Shown here: one piece after another, positions 11,288 through 23,145 of the stretch
How the letters are laid out: every line of letters starts with the position of its first letter
Position numbering within the stretch: the first letter of the stretch is position 1
From: Amyloporia xantha
Taxonomy: Eukaryota > Basidiomycota > Agaricomycetes > Polyporales > Adustoporiaceae
DNA length: 64,000 nucleotides
Direction: 5' to 3'
Assembly (NCBI GenBank): GCA_036971615.1
Contig: JAYKKR010000005.1
Span: 1,054,001-1,118,000 of the forward strand
The notes under the pieces: generated by a model
Databases searched by the model: none
What the model was told of the DNA's origin: nothing
The model's input: only the letters and a program-made list of their open reading frames with translations
Made by a program: the position numbers and the translations under genes

Positions 11288-11998
11288 TTGAGTAGTATAT
11301 ATTATTGTGCAGTTGATCGAGTTTTCGTCAAAGCTCTCGTGACACCTCTCGGCGGTGAGAATAGCGGAACCGCACTGGAAACATATGGTGAGAGGCTCAA
11401 ACGCACGCCTGTCGCTATATCATTATGTTATCCTGCAACCCTTATATGTAGACACGGCTCTCATCTATCGGTGGAGCGTGGACCAATGACTGTGTTACTT
11501 CTCGATCTCGAGAAACGCGAATTGCTGTTGGCAACGTAAGTGCGGTCCACGGTTTCATATATATACACTACTCACCTCAACTCTTGTCTCCAGTCAACAG
11601 TACATCTTGCCCGTCGTGTTTTGGTGTACCCTGTTTTCGGCGACCGGCCTCGATTATTATTGTTGCCGACGAAACCCGATGCACCCGATGACGCTCCGTG
11701 TTGGCCGGAAGACCTGAACATCGACTTTTGGTTTCCCACTGGATGGAGTTCCATCCGTGCTTCTCTGATCCCCGGCACCTCATGTCTATTGCACAACGAA
11801 TATTGCCTGTACAGGGCCTCGCGTGATGGACAACAAGGTCAGGTTAACGGTGCAGTTCGTGGTCGTCTCGATGTTGTTTGGTACGACAATGTGATTGTTA
11901 TGAAACTCGGCAAGCGAGACCCAAACCGAGTTGTCAATATCGTTCGAGCTGAGATACCCTCGTGGACGCGGTCGTGCAGCGGTTGGTTTGCGTTGTAA
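11288..11998 (+). CDS. hypothetical protein, two exons (copy 1)
   Basis: First exon frame from 11288 contains RTPVAISLCYPATLICRHG and VLLLDLEKRELLLAT. It runs into a good donor, GTAAGT at 11536, with acceptor TCTCCAG at 11593. After that a 400-nt open frame contains DDAPCWPEDLNIDFWFPTGW, GQVNGAVRGRLDVVWYDN and RDPNRVVNIVRAEIP and ends at TAA 11996-11998. The frame implied by the intron does not match the long downstream frame, so either the acceptor differs or one base is wrong. The N-G-A-x-R, W-Y-x-N-V-x-V-x-K and V-V-N pattern recalls uncharacterised basidiomycete proteins. No function is inferred. A second copy starts at 63417. Confidence 0.5.
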
Positions 11999-12800
11999 TC
12001 GCAAATGCTGTGTTTCGATGCTGACGACGTTTCTGTTGTGTATGCAGATGGATGGAGATTGATATAGCGGGAGCGTAGATTGGGAAGAGGGGTCTGTACA
12101 TGTATAACGTACGCGCCGCGGATAATTGTGCAGGGAGCGTACGTGCTTGTGAGCGTATACGTGTATTTGTGGGCTGCGTACACTACAGGTAGAGCAGACT
12201 AGAAAGCACTTCCGTGGATGAAAATCCGCTGCACATAGGTCTGGCAGGGCGTGCCGTCGTCTTTTCTGTACTTTTTGCCACACGCTGTTTATAGAATACA
12301 AGCTTAGTGCGCGCGTAGCGAACGTGATAAGAAACGACACGGGCATGCAAGGCTCACTTGATATCAGCTACGAGTGCTGTTTCACAGAATGATGGACAAC
12401 ATCGACGCATCGTACGTCGAGCGATAGCTTTCAGTGAGGTATTGATCAACATTTCTATTTCCTCGTAGCTTTCCATTGTTAACGTTCACGTCCATGACAA
12501 TTAGTATTAATGATATCGTATGTGCATGACCCGCTGTGCATGATTATGACTTTTAAAGTCGGACGGAAGGGAGCCGGGATTCAGTGATTGGTTGGATAAT
12601 CCTCCGGCGCTTTCTCCTAGCGCCGTCTCGCAGTCGTCCTCAGCGGCAGTTTGTCATCGACTGTAAATATCTGTTGTAACATACTTATGAGTTACTTCTG
12701 GTTGGTGAGCAGGTCAAACCCGTGTTGGATTATGTGTGATCTCGCTGTGATATGTTACGTGAAGGAAAATGTACATTGCGCAAAGCAGACCCTGTACAAT
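11999..12800 (+). other. stretch without a recognisable gene
   Basis: The repeat with 52130-64000 can only be followed to 11871 because the window ends there, so the single-copy part nominally starts here. ORFs on the minus strand at 11786-12346 are antisense to the hypothetical gene and its 3' flank and show no motif. Nothing else was seen. Confidence 0.4.
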
Positions 12801-14126
12801 TCAAAGTATCGTCACTGTTGAAATATAACTTCGGTTTCTAGTGTACCACCGTACGGCCAATCGGTGCTGCCGGCCATGAACGCTACGGAACTGAAAATGG
12901 ATATTCCCTGTGAGGAAGATTATTATCGTCGTGATAAGAACGTACCTGTATATAAACGGTGGAGCTATTCGGAGAAATGCTCCGGATTCAACGCAACCGT
13001 GTCTTGCGTGATTGATAACGTCGAATTTAACAACGGGATAGCTGTATGCGTTGTGTCTGTCGTGTACACCTACCATAACAGTTGTCAGTGCTGGACATAA
13101 CATGCTTCGTTGTGTACTTACAAGGAGCATTAAAATGGAGCACCCAACAGTGTCCATCTTGAGAGTCTCGACTTCCATACACCTCCGGCGTGTGCAACTG
13201 GGGCACGTAATCGCCTGAACCTAGCACTGCAAAGCCACGATTTTGGTATTTCGTCTTCCATTGCACAGTGGCTCTCTCCGTTGTATCGCGGCATATATAA
13301 CTTGTCTTGTCGATGAAGGTTGTTCGAGGGAATAACGCGACAGCGTCCGTGGCGGTAAAAAAATTCATAACCGCCGCTATGACATACTGTATCAACCATG
13401 TGCGTGCGTACACATCGAGACGACGACAAACGTACTGGAATGGAATTTCAGCACTTGGTGGATCGGGTGCATTGCAGATACGACGAGTTGAACGTGGCTG
13501 TATTTCGCTTCTTCCTCGTTGTATATTTCGGTACGGATAAAGTTGAATGTGGTAAACTTGTACCGGGTGTTTACCGATGAACTTCGGTGTCGTACGAGAC
13601 TGGGGGCGCAAAGTGCCGCGACGTCGAAAAATGGGTGTTTTCCTCGAGAAGATTGGTAAGAATAGCCGTTATTTTGCAGCCATCGACCCATGGATAAGAC
13701 GCCGCTGAAAGCGATATATATATCTAAGTCACTGTCAGCGAAACGGCAGCGCGACAGGTACTGCAAAGCTTGAGACCCCGACACGATAGCATCGCATTCT
13801 GTCAACATGGCGCGAAAGTCCGATGGGTTATGAAACCAGGTTGAAAGGAACTTGTCGATGTCCCACGTCCGACGACCGTATGCTGCTACAGCGAAGAAAA
13901 GATGCGAGCTGATAGCGCGGAGGCGCAATATTGTGTCTGGAGTACAGAAACCCAAACACCTGTCAATAACAGATGCTCCAGCAGTCAGCATGAAGCACTC
14001 GAAGGGCGATATGTAGTCGGTATCCGTCATAGGGAGTAATCGACGCGCAGTCTGCTTCACTTGACTGTTGCGGGTCGGTATTGTAGTATTCCCGATCCTG
14101 CAAGGCGTTACGCTGAGTGACTTCAA
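12801..14126 (-). CDS. F-box-like / nucleotidyltransferase-like basidiomycete protein
   Basis: Four exons on the minus strand. Exon 1 runs from an ATG at 14126 or, more likely, 14031 down to 13436. It opens with an F-box-like segment (FCTPDTILRLRAISSHLFF), then VSGSQALQYLSR and ADSDLDIYI. Intron 13377-13435 (59 bp) restores VLKFHSTAVMNFFTATDAV across the junction. Exon 2 ends at GTAAGT near 13119, and exon 3 contains SLTTVMVGVHDRHNAYSYP. A last short exon ends at 12801. The spacing G-S-x14-D-x-D matches the first two catalytic acidic positions of the pol-beta-type nucleotidyltransferase fold. The usual third acidic strand appears as HVQLVV without an Asp or Glu. Activity is therefore doubtful. 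Agaricomycetes have many such uncharacterised paralogues. The gene is divergent from the RNR large-subunit gene, about 300 bp away. Confidence 0.65.
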
Positions 14127-14375
14127 TATTTAGCATGGAAGTATATTGCACTCTGGCGAGTCATTGTTCTTCGACGAGTGCGTCAATTTTGATGACTCAC
14201 CCGTGTTGTCATTCTGATTAGCATGGCGAGCAGGCGACATCGAGGCTATGACACATACTAGAATTCTCTGAATTAGCGTTTCATAACCAAATTTCTAGCC
14301 GTTTCTACCAATTGTGTCGTCTACGTTTGATAAGCGTTGGGAGTTCCTTCGTCCGTGATATCGTGTATGCAAAGA

Positions 14376-14385
14376 TATATAAATA
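14376..14385 (+). promoter_or_regulatory. TATA box of the RNR large-subunit gene
   Basis: The string TATATAAATA lies 57 bp upstream of the first ATG at 14433, at a normal distance for a TATA-directed start in a filamentous fungus. It sits in the roughly 300-bp intergenic region shared with the divergent minus-strand gene. Confidence 0.6.
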
Positions 14386-14432
14386 GCGCGTTTGAATGTG
14401 CCTGCTGTGGTGACTGAGTTTCGACCGGTACG

Positions 14433-17400
14433 ATGATGTCTGCTTCTAATGACAAGCATAACCCAGCCCCTCAAGGTTGCATCTATGTTCGGAAGCGAGG
14501 TAGGCAAAGGTCGTATCGCATATAACAGTGGTCGATTATTAACGTGTCAATGCTTTGTAGATGGGTAGGTATTGCAATCACGTGACTCTTGAACATCGAG
14601 TGACTCCATCATTATAGCCGCAGCCAAAACTTCAACAGAGAGAAGGTTAGTAGACTATACTCTATGTCCGTGTTGTGAAACATTCATCGTCCCCTTTCAG
14701 CTTTCCCGACGGTTACAGCGCGTAAGCGTGGTTAACGATTGTGTAATTCATCGTTGCAATGTGCCTTTCTGCTAGTTACTAGTTGGCTTAGACACGACTC
14801 TCGTCGACGTCGAGAGGTATTTTTCTCTTGCTTTTGACAACCTGTTTAGTAACGGTGGGCTGATGACGTGAAGGGTTGTTCTTTTGGTATTGTCCATTCT
14901 ACCCGTAGCGGTCAACACAGTTGATTTGGATGTGAGTTAAGTTTGCGGTTATGGTCTGTACGTCCGTGCTCAATGGCTTGCGTAGGGATTGTTGGCGAAG
15001 CACGCCGCTTCTCTCATTACTTATCATCCTGATTATTCTGTTCTCGCCGCGCGAGTCGAAGTATCAGGACTCCACAGAAGAGTGGATCGTTCGTTTACGA
15101 CGTTTGTGGGGATGATACATGCACGTGAGTGTTCTTTATGATGACTTTCGACAGTGCGACCTTACCGTACGATTTAGAATATCCCCACTTCTTTACACCT
15201 TCATTTCTTTATTGGGTGTCTAAGTTTGGCGCTACTCTGGACGGTACCATCGATCATTCTCGCGATTACGTGTTCACATAGTGCGTGGTTTGTTATGCGT
15301 CGTTCCTCATGGTTGTAATCATCGCACATGCGCTTTGCAGCACGTCGTACAAAACTTTAGAAAGGGACTACCTCATGTCACTAGATGGTTACATCGTCGA
15401 ACGCCCTCAATTCCTCTGGATGAGGACGGCTGTGGCTTTGCATGAGGGTTTTCTCGAACGCATCACCGAAACTTACCACGCGCTCTCCCGACGACTCTAT
15501 GTGCACGCTCGTCCTACTGCTCGGCATGCCGGTAGCCACGTGGGGCAGTTAAGTTCCTGTTTTCATTCTTGTATGGACACTGGCAGTATTTCTGCTGTGT
15601 ACGATTCTCTTCGTGATTGTTCAATCATGAATCGTCGCGGTGGGACTACAAGCTTCTCTCTTCATTGGTTGTCAGGGATGACGTGCGTTTCGCACCATAC
15701 CATTCATGCTGTTGCTTACAATTCACAGTTCGAGCAACTACTTCGATGGCTCTGTTGAGTCTTTGACTCCCCTGTTGCGCGTGATCGAGTCCAATATTCA
15801 ATTCGCGGGACGTCTCAACGACAGCGTAGCAAGATCTACTACCGTCTATTTGGAGGTCTGGCATTTGGAGATTATTGCTTTCCTAAACGCGAAGAGTTCT
15901 AGAACTCGGTCAGACCACACTGCCCGGGCCCTTCACTATGGTTGTTGGATCCCAGATTTATTGTCAGTGGACTTTCTTCACTATCATGATAATCACTGGA
16001 ATTCGTAACTTCCGTAATAGTATGCGACGTGCGGCTGCACGTGCGTCCTGGACATTATTTGACCCAGCCACCGTACCGGGATTGTTGTCTGTTTGTGGTC
16101 CTGCATTCGATACCGCGTACGAAAACTTCGAGCGCTCTTCTTCGTCCGGTCGTGTCGTGAATGCCGCTGATCTCCTGTTGCTGATCGCGAGGACACAAAT
16201 GGAGACTGGGGAGCCTTTCATGCTATACAAGGATACTATAAATCGTGCGTAACGATATAAGAATCCCGTTTTTTTCACCCTGAATTATATCTAGAAAGAA
16301 GTAACCAAAGCAATGTTGGAATTGCACATGAAGCCAGCCCTTGCACTGAAAGTGTGCAGGTCAGCTCGCCGTCGGAGACCGCAACGTGTTCGTCGGCATC
16401 TATTGTCCTATCGGCGTTCGTCTCGTCAACGAGCACGTATGACTTTATAGGCCTTCATCAGCTGACCCAATTAGTTGTTCGAAACCTCAACCGGGTTATT
16501 GACACGGCTAACTATCCTACCCCTGCTGCTCGAAGATCGGCGCTTCGCCATCGTGTTGTCGGTATCGCAGTAATAGGTTTGGCCGACGTGTTTATGTCTA
16601 TGCGCCTGCCTTTCGATTCTACGGACGCTCTCCGACTGAACAGGGAGATTTTCGAAACCATGTATCATGGCGCTTTGACTGCTAGTGTCGATTTAGCTGT
16701 CGCGGACGGGTGGTACCAAAGCTGGCGGGGCTCTCCGGCTGCGCAGGGAACGTTGCAATTCGACTTGTGCGATGTTCACCCGAGCTCGCGGTGGAATTGG
16801 GATGCGCTGCGTGCTCGTATGGCAGTACATGGGTTACGAAACGCACTTCTGATAGCGTTGAAACCAGACTTTCCTGCAAGTCAGCTAGCTGATGTCAGCA
16901 ACTCGTTCGATCCGCACATTACGTATGTGCTTTGCAGTCGGACCCGCTCGTGCGCTAACTATTACATCTTTGATCAGTAACCTCCGTGTGCATCGCGAAA
17001 GTCACAGCGAGCACTCTGTTGCATGCCGGTGGTTGATCAACGAGCTTGTTCAACTCGGCGTGTGGAACGATACTGTTCGACAATCAATTCTGGATGCTGG
17101 AGGTAAGCAAGCTGTGGCTACAGCGTAACGTCCACATCCTTATTGTTTCGTACCAGGATCAGTGCAAGGGATATCAGATATACCGGAATCCGTTCGGCGC
17201 ATATACAGGACTATATGGGAGATAAACCCGCGCAGGCTGATCGATATGGCCGTGGATCGCGGCGCGTATGTTTGTCAGAGTCAAAGCCTTGGTGTGTACA
17301 TGCTTAGTCCTTCGGTCGATCGTATTGTGGGTCAGCCTACGTATCGTGTGAGAGATGGTGCTAATTTCGCCAGTAGGTTAGGTTTCACTTTTACGCGTGG

Positions 17401-17559
17401 AGAAAGGGGTTGAAAACGGGTATGTTCCATCTTCACTCGACGCCAGTCGCGCGAGCGATACCCCTTCTCCATCACAATGATGTGAATATCCAAACTCATT
17501 TGGAAGACGACGATCGTGTTCGCGAAGCCGAGGGAGGCTACATCAAATGTGAACCGTGA
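14433..17559 (+). CDS. divergent class I ribonucleotide reductase large subunit (R1)
   Basis: R1 reduces ribonucleotides using a radical delivered from R2. The first exon (14433-14499) gives the ATP-cone start IYVRKR. The next part is unresolved. Then nine exons join in phase with no frameshift: 14986-15124, 15178-15280, 15341-15682, 15729-15962, 16021-16244, 16295-16922, 16978-17102, 17157-17340, 17382-17559 (about 718 codons; introns 41-60 bp). Family landmarks are HPDYSVLAARVEVS, YKTLERDYLM, SLTPLLRVI, TGEPFMLYKDTIN, LPFDSTDALRLNREIFET and GLKTGM. The active-site cysteines are kept: LSSCF (C225, E. coli numbering), PCTE (C439 and E441), TATC (C462). Three features are lost. N437 is Ser, the Y730-Y731 pair is Phe-His (17425-17430), and the tail ends KCEP without CxxC. 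It probably cannot act as a normal class I R1. Whether it regulates, partners another RNR, or is decaying is unknown. Confidence 0.9.
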
Positions 17560-20500
17560 GTTATAGAGGCGGACGTTACCTATGGTTACTGGGATCAGTC
17601 GGATTGGACGTAACCTTAATGTTTGTGGTGTATTAGGTTGTATCATCGACGTTTTCTTAATATTTATGGAAAATTGATAGTTGCGTGAATATCGTGGAAG
17701 ATGTGTAGCCCACTGATCGAGCACTACGCAAGCACCTGGTCGCCCCACACACTTTCATGTAAGGGTAGCATTGTTGGCTCTCCATAATCCCGGTTTGTGA
17801 ACACCGACTTAATGTCGGCGTGGATCGTTACAATTTTCTTCTACCGGCTTCGTTTGCCATCACCTCATTCATTACACGCTTGTTCGGTGTGGGTTATCGC
17901 TTGCGTTCAGTGATCTGCTCTGACATGAGGGACTACACTGTACAGTATTGCATGCGTGTTGTTCACTTTGTTTGTGGTCTCCTTGATGACGCTGGAAGCT
18001 TTATAATAATCGTTCAGTTTCTAAACGGCATTGTTCGAGCCTTGTTTCTTGAATATTGTGCGAGTAGCAGCGCGTCATCCATAAGACTGATCAGCACTGT
18101 TACATATTTATGACATCTTGATTGTACTGACATAGTTTTGTTAGGTTTGTCGAGATATCCGTACGGTTCAGTCCCCGTTAGACAATTTGTCGATCACGCG
18201 TATTCTCGTTCGTATGATATAGGCCGTGATAATACCTTTAACATATACATTCACGTTAACGACAATCGGTATAACCATTAAGACGGAATACATGACGAAG
18301 AGCATCGAGAATATATGAAATTAAAAGTCTACTCGAAATATCTGTTGTCCGACGGGCATATACGAGAGAGCGACAGTAACTGTGCACATTATGCGCGGTG
18401 CGCTACCTGTCATCGACAGCTCACCAACATCGTCTGTTGCTCCATCATATAACATCGACACTCGAAGAGCAAAGGGCAGCCAGTATAATGACTGGTAAGA
18501 GCCGCAGTGGCGCTCGCACTTAAACAGTAAACCACGACCGTCCGACGACCTGTCTTCTGTATGTCAAACTCGTACGCCTAATTGAAGGTGGAGCGCGTCA
18601 GTGTTAGAGGCGTGACTGGACACGGTCATGTGGGTGACTGATGGCAATAGACTTGCACGTCAGACCGCAAGGGTTGCTGCGTCGAATAGCGACGGACAGT
18701 GCTGCAGGACATGTCGGAAGGGACACGGAACGTAGCAGAAGTCAGCTTTTGAGAGCAGCAACAATGGAGTGTCTTGTACATACGTCAGCGGAGACTTGCG
18801 CACCAGCGTATCGTTCTGGCACAGGCAGGGCACGCGAATGAAGAAAATAACAGTTTTCTTCACCGGCGGTTGCAGCTGCCATCGTCTTCATTAATGCTGT
18901 CAAGGGCGGGCTTCCTCGCGTCTAATGGTGCTTGGTCTGCCCGGGCTGCTGTGCACCCGCCGGCGCTCCATTCATATGCTCGACCTCCAATAAATTATTA
19001 ACAACGCAGATGCTGGGACAAGTGATTCATAGTGTATTTACGTCACACCAACGACAAGAAGCAGGAGTAGAAAACGTAGCATATATAGATGCAGAAGGTA
19101 GTGATCGCACAGAGTAGACAGAGATGCCAGCGTTAGAAGGGTTGTGTAGACTCTGTAGAGGCTTGCAGGTGCTGGAGACGGTGTCGAGGTCGTCAAGAAC
19201 TACCGCGGCGGAAGCTGAGTCAGCGTCAGTTTGCGGCTTTTAGGCCTGGTAAACAAAGCGACTGCGAACAGATATGTTCATTTAGCGAGCCGACTGCCTA
19301 CCACTCCATCGTCTCAGGCGCCATCTTCACGAGCTTACTGTACTGCATCTTCGTCGGATGCATGATCCCAGGAATGCCTCACCGCTAACTTTCATGGAGC
19401 TTTTCTCACAGCTTTTCTCCACCCCATCTGCCATGCACTCCGGCACGTCGCGCAGCATATACGCCGCGTACGCCTCCTGCGTCTGTCCGAGCCTCTCAAT
19501 CGCTTTCTGGGACGATGATCAAGAGGATCTTCTCATCCGCCTTGCGATCCACGTCGAACAGCTCTCGCGATTTGCACAAGTGGAGGCACTATTGGCGTGC
19601 CTGCAGTTCATCCTTGCCTTTTTCGCTTTTCATAGTGGCAACTGATAAGTGTTAAACGACGCCTTGATAAACTTATCGTGGATCCTCCATAGGGCCGGAC
19701 CAGCCCTTTGGCATATGCAGAACCGCGACGCCACGAGCTCACTGTCGTCCATCACTCATTGTCCCGTAGATCACACGTTCAGATATCTTCAAGCCATTGG
19801 CGTACATGATTGTGAAGACCGTACATGACTTCACGCGGTCGATGTATTTGTTCCCGTTCCACCCGATCGCTGTGCCCGTGGTCTCCCCCAAGCGTGAGAT
19901 ATGCGGGATATATAGCGTGGAATGAGAGTGCTGGAGATCAATCCTCACTACTGTTGAGCTCTGCGGGCACTGTGGATGCTCAGATATTCCCTCACACACG
20001 TCTACTCGCGGCGTGTCGACGAAACAGGGACGCGCCTCAACATCTCCATGAGCCGCGTTAGTGGATTTGAAGGCACAACATAATTGCTATGTAGCGGGCA
20101 GTGTGCTTGGGTGAGTCCATCGCACGGCCTGAAATTGTTACTCGAAATCTCACTTTTGGCTGATTTTTCCGCTCGGTAGCGCGTACACTCAATGCCGTAT
20201 ACTTCTTGACATTACTATAATGATCCTACGTCCGATCGCCCGCTATAATGATACATGATCGAGTTTCACGGCTCTAGCCATGAAGTGACTATCAATCCGT
20301 CCTAGCGTAATGCTCACATATATGTGTACTAACTACGTTTAAATCGACTTATTGGAATGACTCGTGAATGTCAGCGCTCCCTGAGTCGCGTGAATGTAGA
20401 TAATACGTATAGTGCGCTCTAACCTCACCTTCGCGACATTATACGAACGATGATCAGATAGGTTGTCTCCAGTTTCCAAATGACTTGTCCTTTGCTTAGC

Positions 20501-22176
20501 AATTCATATGCGATCTGAACCAGTGGTGAATCAAGCCAGCCCTTTCCCAATCAAATGGTATGCGTTTCTAGTACGTGTGGAGGTTACTCGCATCTTTAAA
20601 CTTTGCGGTCACACAGTTCTGCCCTCTCTTGGTTCTGAAAATCTTAAGGAGCACTATATGGACCATCGCAATCGTCAATAATACGAGAGATACTCTCAGT
20701 TTATTACTCTGTGAGTCTCCCTACACTCTGCTAAAATGCGTGGTTCGCGAATTTCGTACGTAGCAAGGCACTCAATCGCGGTTAACGCAAGCCGGCTATG
20801 TCGTACTGCCTATCTTGCGTTAAATCTTGCGTTATTAACTACGCAATTCAGAAGTAAGCGCTATAGATTAGCATCACACTGCATCGAAACAACCGGCTTG
20901 CTCGTGGCTACAGGTCAGAAAGGTTTCGACCTCATGTCATTTCGGACACGTTGTGCCCTTGCAAAACAATAGCAGGCTCCATTGCCGTGCATGTATGTGA
21001 CATTCGCGTTCCTCAAGAGCAGCCATACTAGTGGCTGTATTCAGCGACCAGACGCGGAGATATGTAATGCTATATGTAATCAACAATCTACAAAGTTCGG
21101 CGTGTCATTTACACTTCAAAGCTACACTGATCTTATTTTGAACAATGTACGGCGACGGTATGTGTTGTAACGTCAATGTCCTGTACAAGCATCGCTGATC
21201 ATGCTAGGGTAGTACATGATTAACAGGTACGGATTATATAACAAATATATTGGCGAGTTTTTGTATCGTCCAGTTCACAGTAAAGGACGTGAGTGTTAGT
21301 TCAACAAGTCTGCAGTGCAATGGTGTGTGTTTTAATTCTTCCTTGCTTGACATGATATACGTGTTTACCCAATGATAAAAGTCTAATAGTCGGAATGGTT
21401 ATGATGAAACTGTTCCAGTGTTGTTACGCGGCGTTCGCGTCTTTTCGTATCTGTTGACAGACCGCTTATACAAGCAGTGCACAAACGATTGGTGCGTATA
21501 CATCTTGATAACCATGCTATTCTCATCTTCAATTCTATTGGCAGACCACGACATATCGTGTATTACGTTCTAATAAGTTCTGTATGACGAGCTATCTACA
21601 GCTTATTCGGTCCGCCTACCGCGCTCTCTCGTACGTCTTGCCTAAGTAGTCCGGAAAACCGGTGCTGTGCAGGTGGGGAGGAAACACGGGCGTAACATAT
21701 CCTCCTGAGATATGTTGCAGTGACAATGCTACAATCTGTGTAGCATATGTATGAGCATTTCGCGTCTTGGGAGCTGATGCTCGCATATCATCTTCGCAGC
21801 TGTAAACAGATGCGTGTCGCTATTCTTCCTAACCTGCTCGCTTATCGTCCCCTCTGAACCGCCTGTTGCGTGACCGGGGTTGCACTTGACTCTAATATCT
21901 CGATCATTTTCCCGATGGTAGTAACTAATTTGGTTCAATCGACTAAGACTGCTGAAGCTGGTTTTGTCCACGCCTGGTTACGGCACTATGATATGGTGCC
22001 CACTAATACCCGCTATCGCGGTTGCCGAAAGTGTATGGGAAATGTCGAACGACCCTGGATCTCAAGACGTGCATCCGATCTCTCGGTGAGCGCGATGTAG
22101 AATGACGCGGATAATACCGCTCACTGTGTGCCCGCGATAGATCTTGCCGTTCCTCGGTTGCTCGTAATACATTCGT
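17560..22176 (+). other. long stretch without a recognisable gene
   Basis: About 4.6 kb with only short ORFs. A plus ORF at 17820-18113 (97 codons) is hydrophobic in its middle. Around 18640-19650 there are overlapping 60-95-codon ORFs with repeated Ala/Ser/Arg content. I could not connect them to a family, and they may be an eroded retroelement gag region, which is a guess. From about 20060 to 22100 the sequence is AT-richer with many stops on both strands. No tRNA, rRNA, LTR pair or terminal inverted repeat was seen. Confidence 0.4.
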
Positions 22177-23145
22177 GTGTGGAACATATTAATCTTTGTT
22201 GTCCTTCCGTTTTTCGACGACACTCATTCCTTCCGCCACTCGGTCGTTGTCATGATGTGCTTCGTTCTCAGACATGACGCGGTATGTCTGATGTGCAAGT
22301 TCGGCTCACATATCCGTGACAGTCTTAGTATTGTACGCTGCGCCCTTTGTCGTACCGGTAACTCTTCGTGCATTTCTACCGAGGTCGTTGGGAGCTTCCT
22401 CATGCATGCGGACGCCTTCCGTAAACACGCCGCGACCCTTCCAATTTACGACTTGCGCGGAACGGCGATTACCTCTTCCAATTCTGACGTTACATACACT
22501 GTTAGAACAGTGGCGCGACCATGTCGTGTCCATACACTGCGTTTACTACGCGCCGATCGCCAGCTCTTGTATGAGAGTATTCTTCTTGGTTCATCACCGG
22601 AATCCACCTCTTTCCTGTCGTATCGCCCAGGCGGTCATGATACCATACCTCCCATCTACATCGAATGCAGTCCCTCCACCACTGTCGTCGAGAATGGTGA
22701 CTCGGTAAATGCAATGATCGTTCGTCCCTGGGCAAATTCCTGGGCTCCGAATGTACCAGTCGCTGGCCTCACCCTCAATGAGCAGACGATAAACTTCTTT
22801 ATCGTCAGGGACTCTATGTCTTCACGTCGACTTTTCAACGACGCTGCCGGGATTTGGGAGCCAATTTTCTCCTACACGGACGGTGCTGTCGTGCAACAAC
22901 TGAAAAGGAAGTTGGTCGACTTCGTTGCAGCACCTCCCACGGCCGCCGAGTTCACGAGGATCATGCATACACACTTTACGGATGATCCATGCGACTCGGA
23001 CTTCGACAAATACTCCACCACTCGTTTCGTTATGTGTGCGTTTGGCTACTCGGAATTACAGGGTTTCGCACCAGTGACTGTGATTACGGACCAAGCGCCT
23101 TCGATTTTACACGTCTCTGGGCGTCCAGCGGTCGATACGTGGTGA
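22177..23145 (+). CDS. hypothetical protein, 322-codon single ORF
   Basis: One of the longest uninterrupted frames in the single-copy part of the window, too long to be likely by chance. The first 80 residues are Cys- and hydrophobic-rich and may not be coding, so the real start may be an internal ATG such as the one opening MHADAFRKHAATLP. The rest looks like a soluble domain: IPPIYIECSPSTTVVENGD, VRPWANSWAPNVPVAGLT, TTRFVMCAFGYSELQGF. I do not recognise the family. Near its end another frame reads FTRLWASSGRYVVK straight into a strong donor, GTACGTGTG at 23150, so the annotated end may be a skipped splice site or a one-base shift. Confidence 0.5.
   Translation: MWNILIFVVLPFFDDTHSFRHSVVVMMCFVLRHDAVCLMCKFGSHIRDSLSIVRCALCRTGNSSCISTEVVGSFLMHADAFRKHAATLPIYDLRGTAITSSNSDVTYTVRTVARPCRVHTLRLLRADRQLLYESILLGSSPESTSFLSYRPGGHDTIPPIYIECSPSTTVVENGDSVNAMIVRPWANSWAPNVPVAGLTLNEQTINFFIVRDSMSSRRLFNDAAGIWEPIFSYTDGAVVQQLKRKLVDFVAAPPTAAEFTRIMHTHFTDDPCDSDFDKYSTTRFVMCAFGYSELQGFAPVTVITDQAPSILHVSGRPAVDTW

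Larger units (their letters stand above)
1..11871 (+). repeat. 52.1-kb-period direct repeat, copy 1
   Basis: Bases 1-11871 match 52130-64000 almost base for base in the same orientation. The offset is 52,129 at both ends and drifts between 52,126 and 52,129 inside because of small indels. I counted about 18 differing sites. Two are substitutions inside the helicase (near 267 and 2026), and most of the rest are one-base changes in G, C or A runs. Neither outer boundary lies in the window: the match is still running at base 1 and at base 64000. The segment could be part of a tandem array, a circular molecule read past its origin, or two haplotypes joined end to end by an assembler. Confidence 0.97.

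Noticed and set aside
14433..17559. Viral origin of the RNR genes
   Set aside because: Large DNA viruses carry RNR, but both genes here have many short spliceosomal introns with consistent phases, which points to a nuclear fungal origin.
17332..17748. 138-codon minus-strand ORF
   Set aside because: Overlaps the last two exons of R1 on the other strand, and its pattern is that of a shadow frame.
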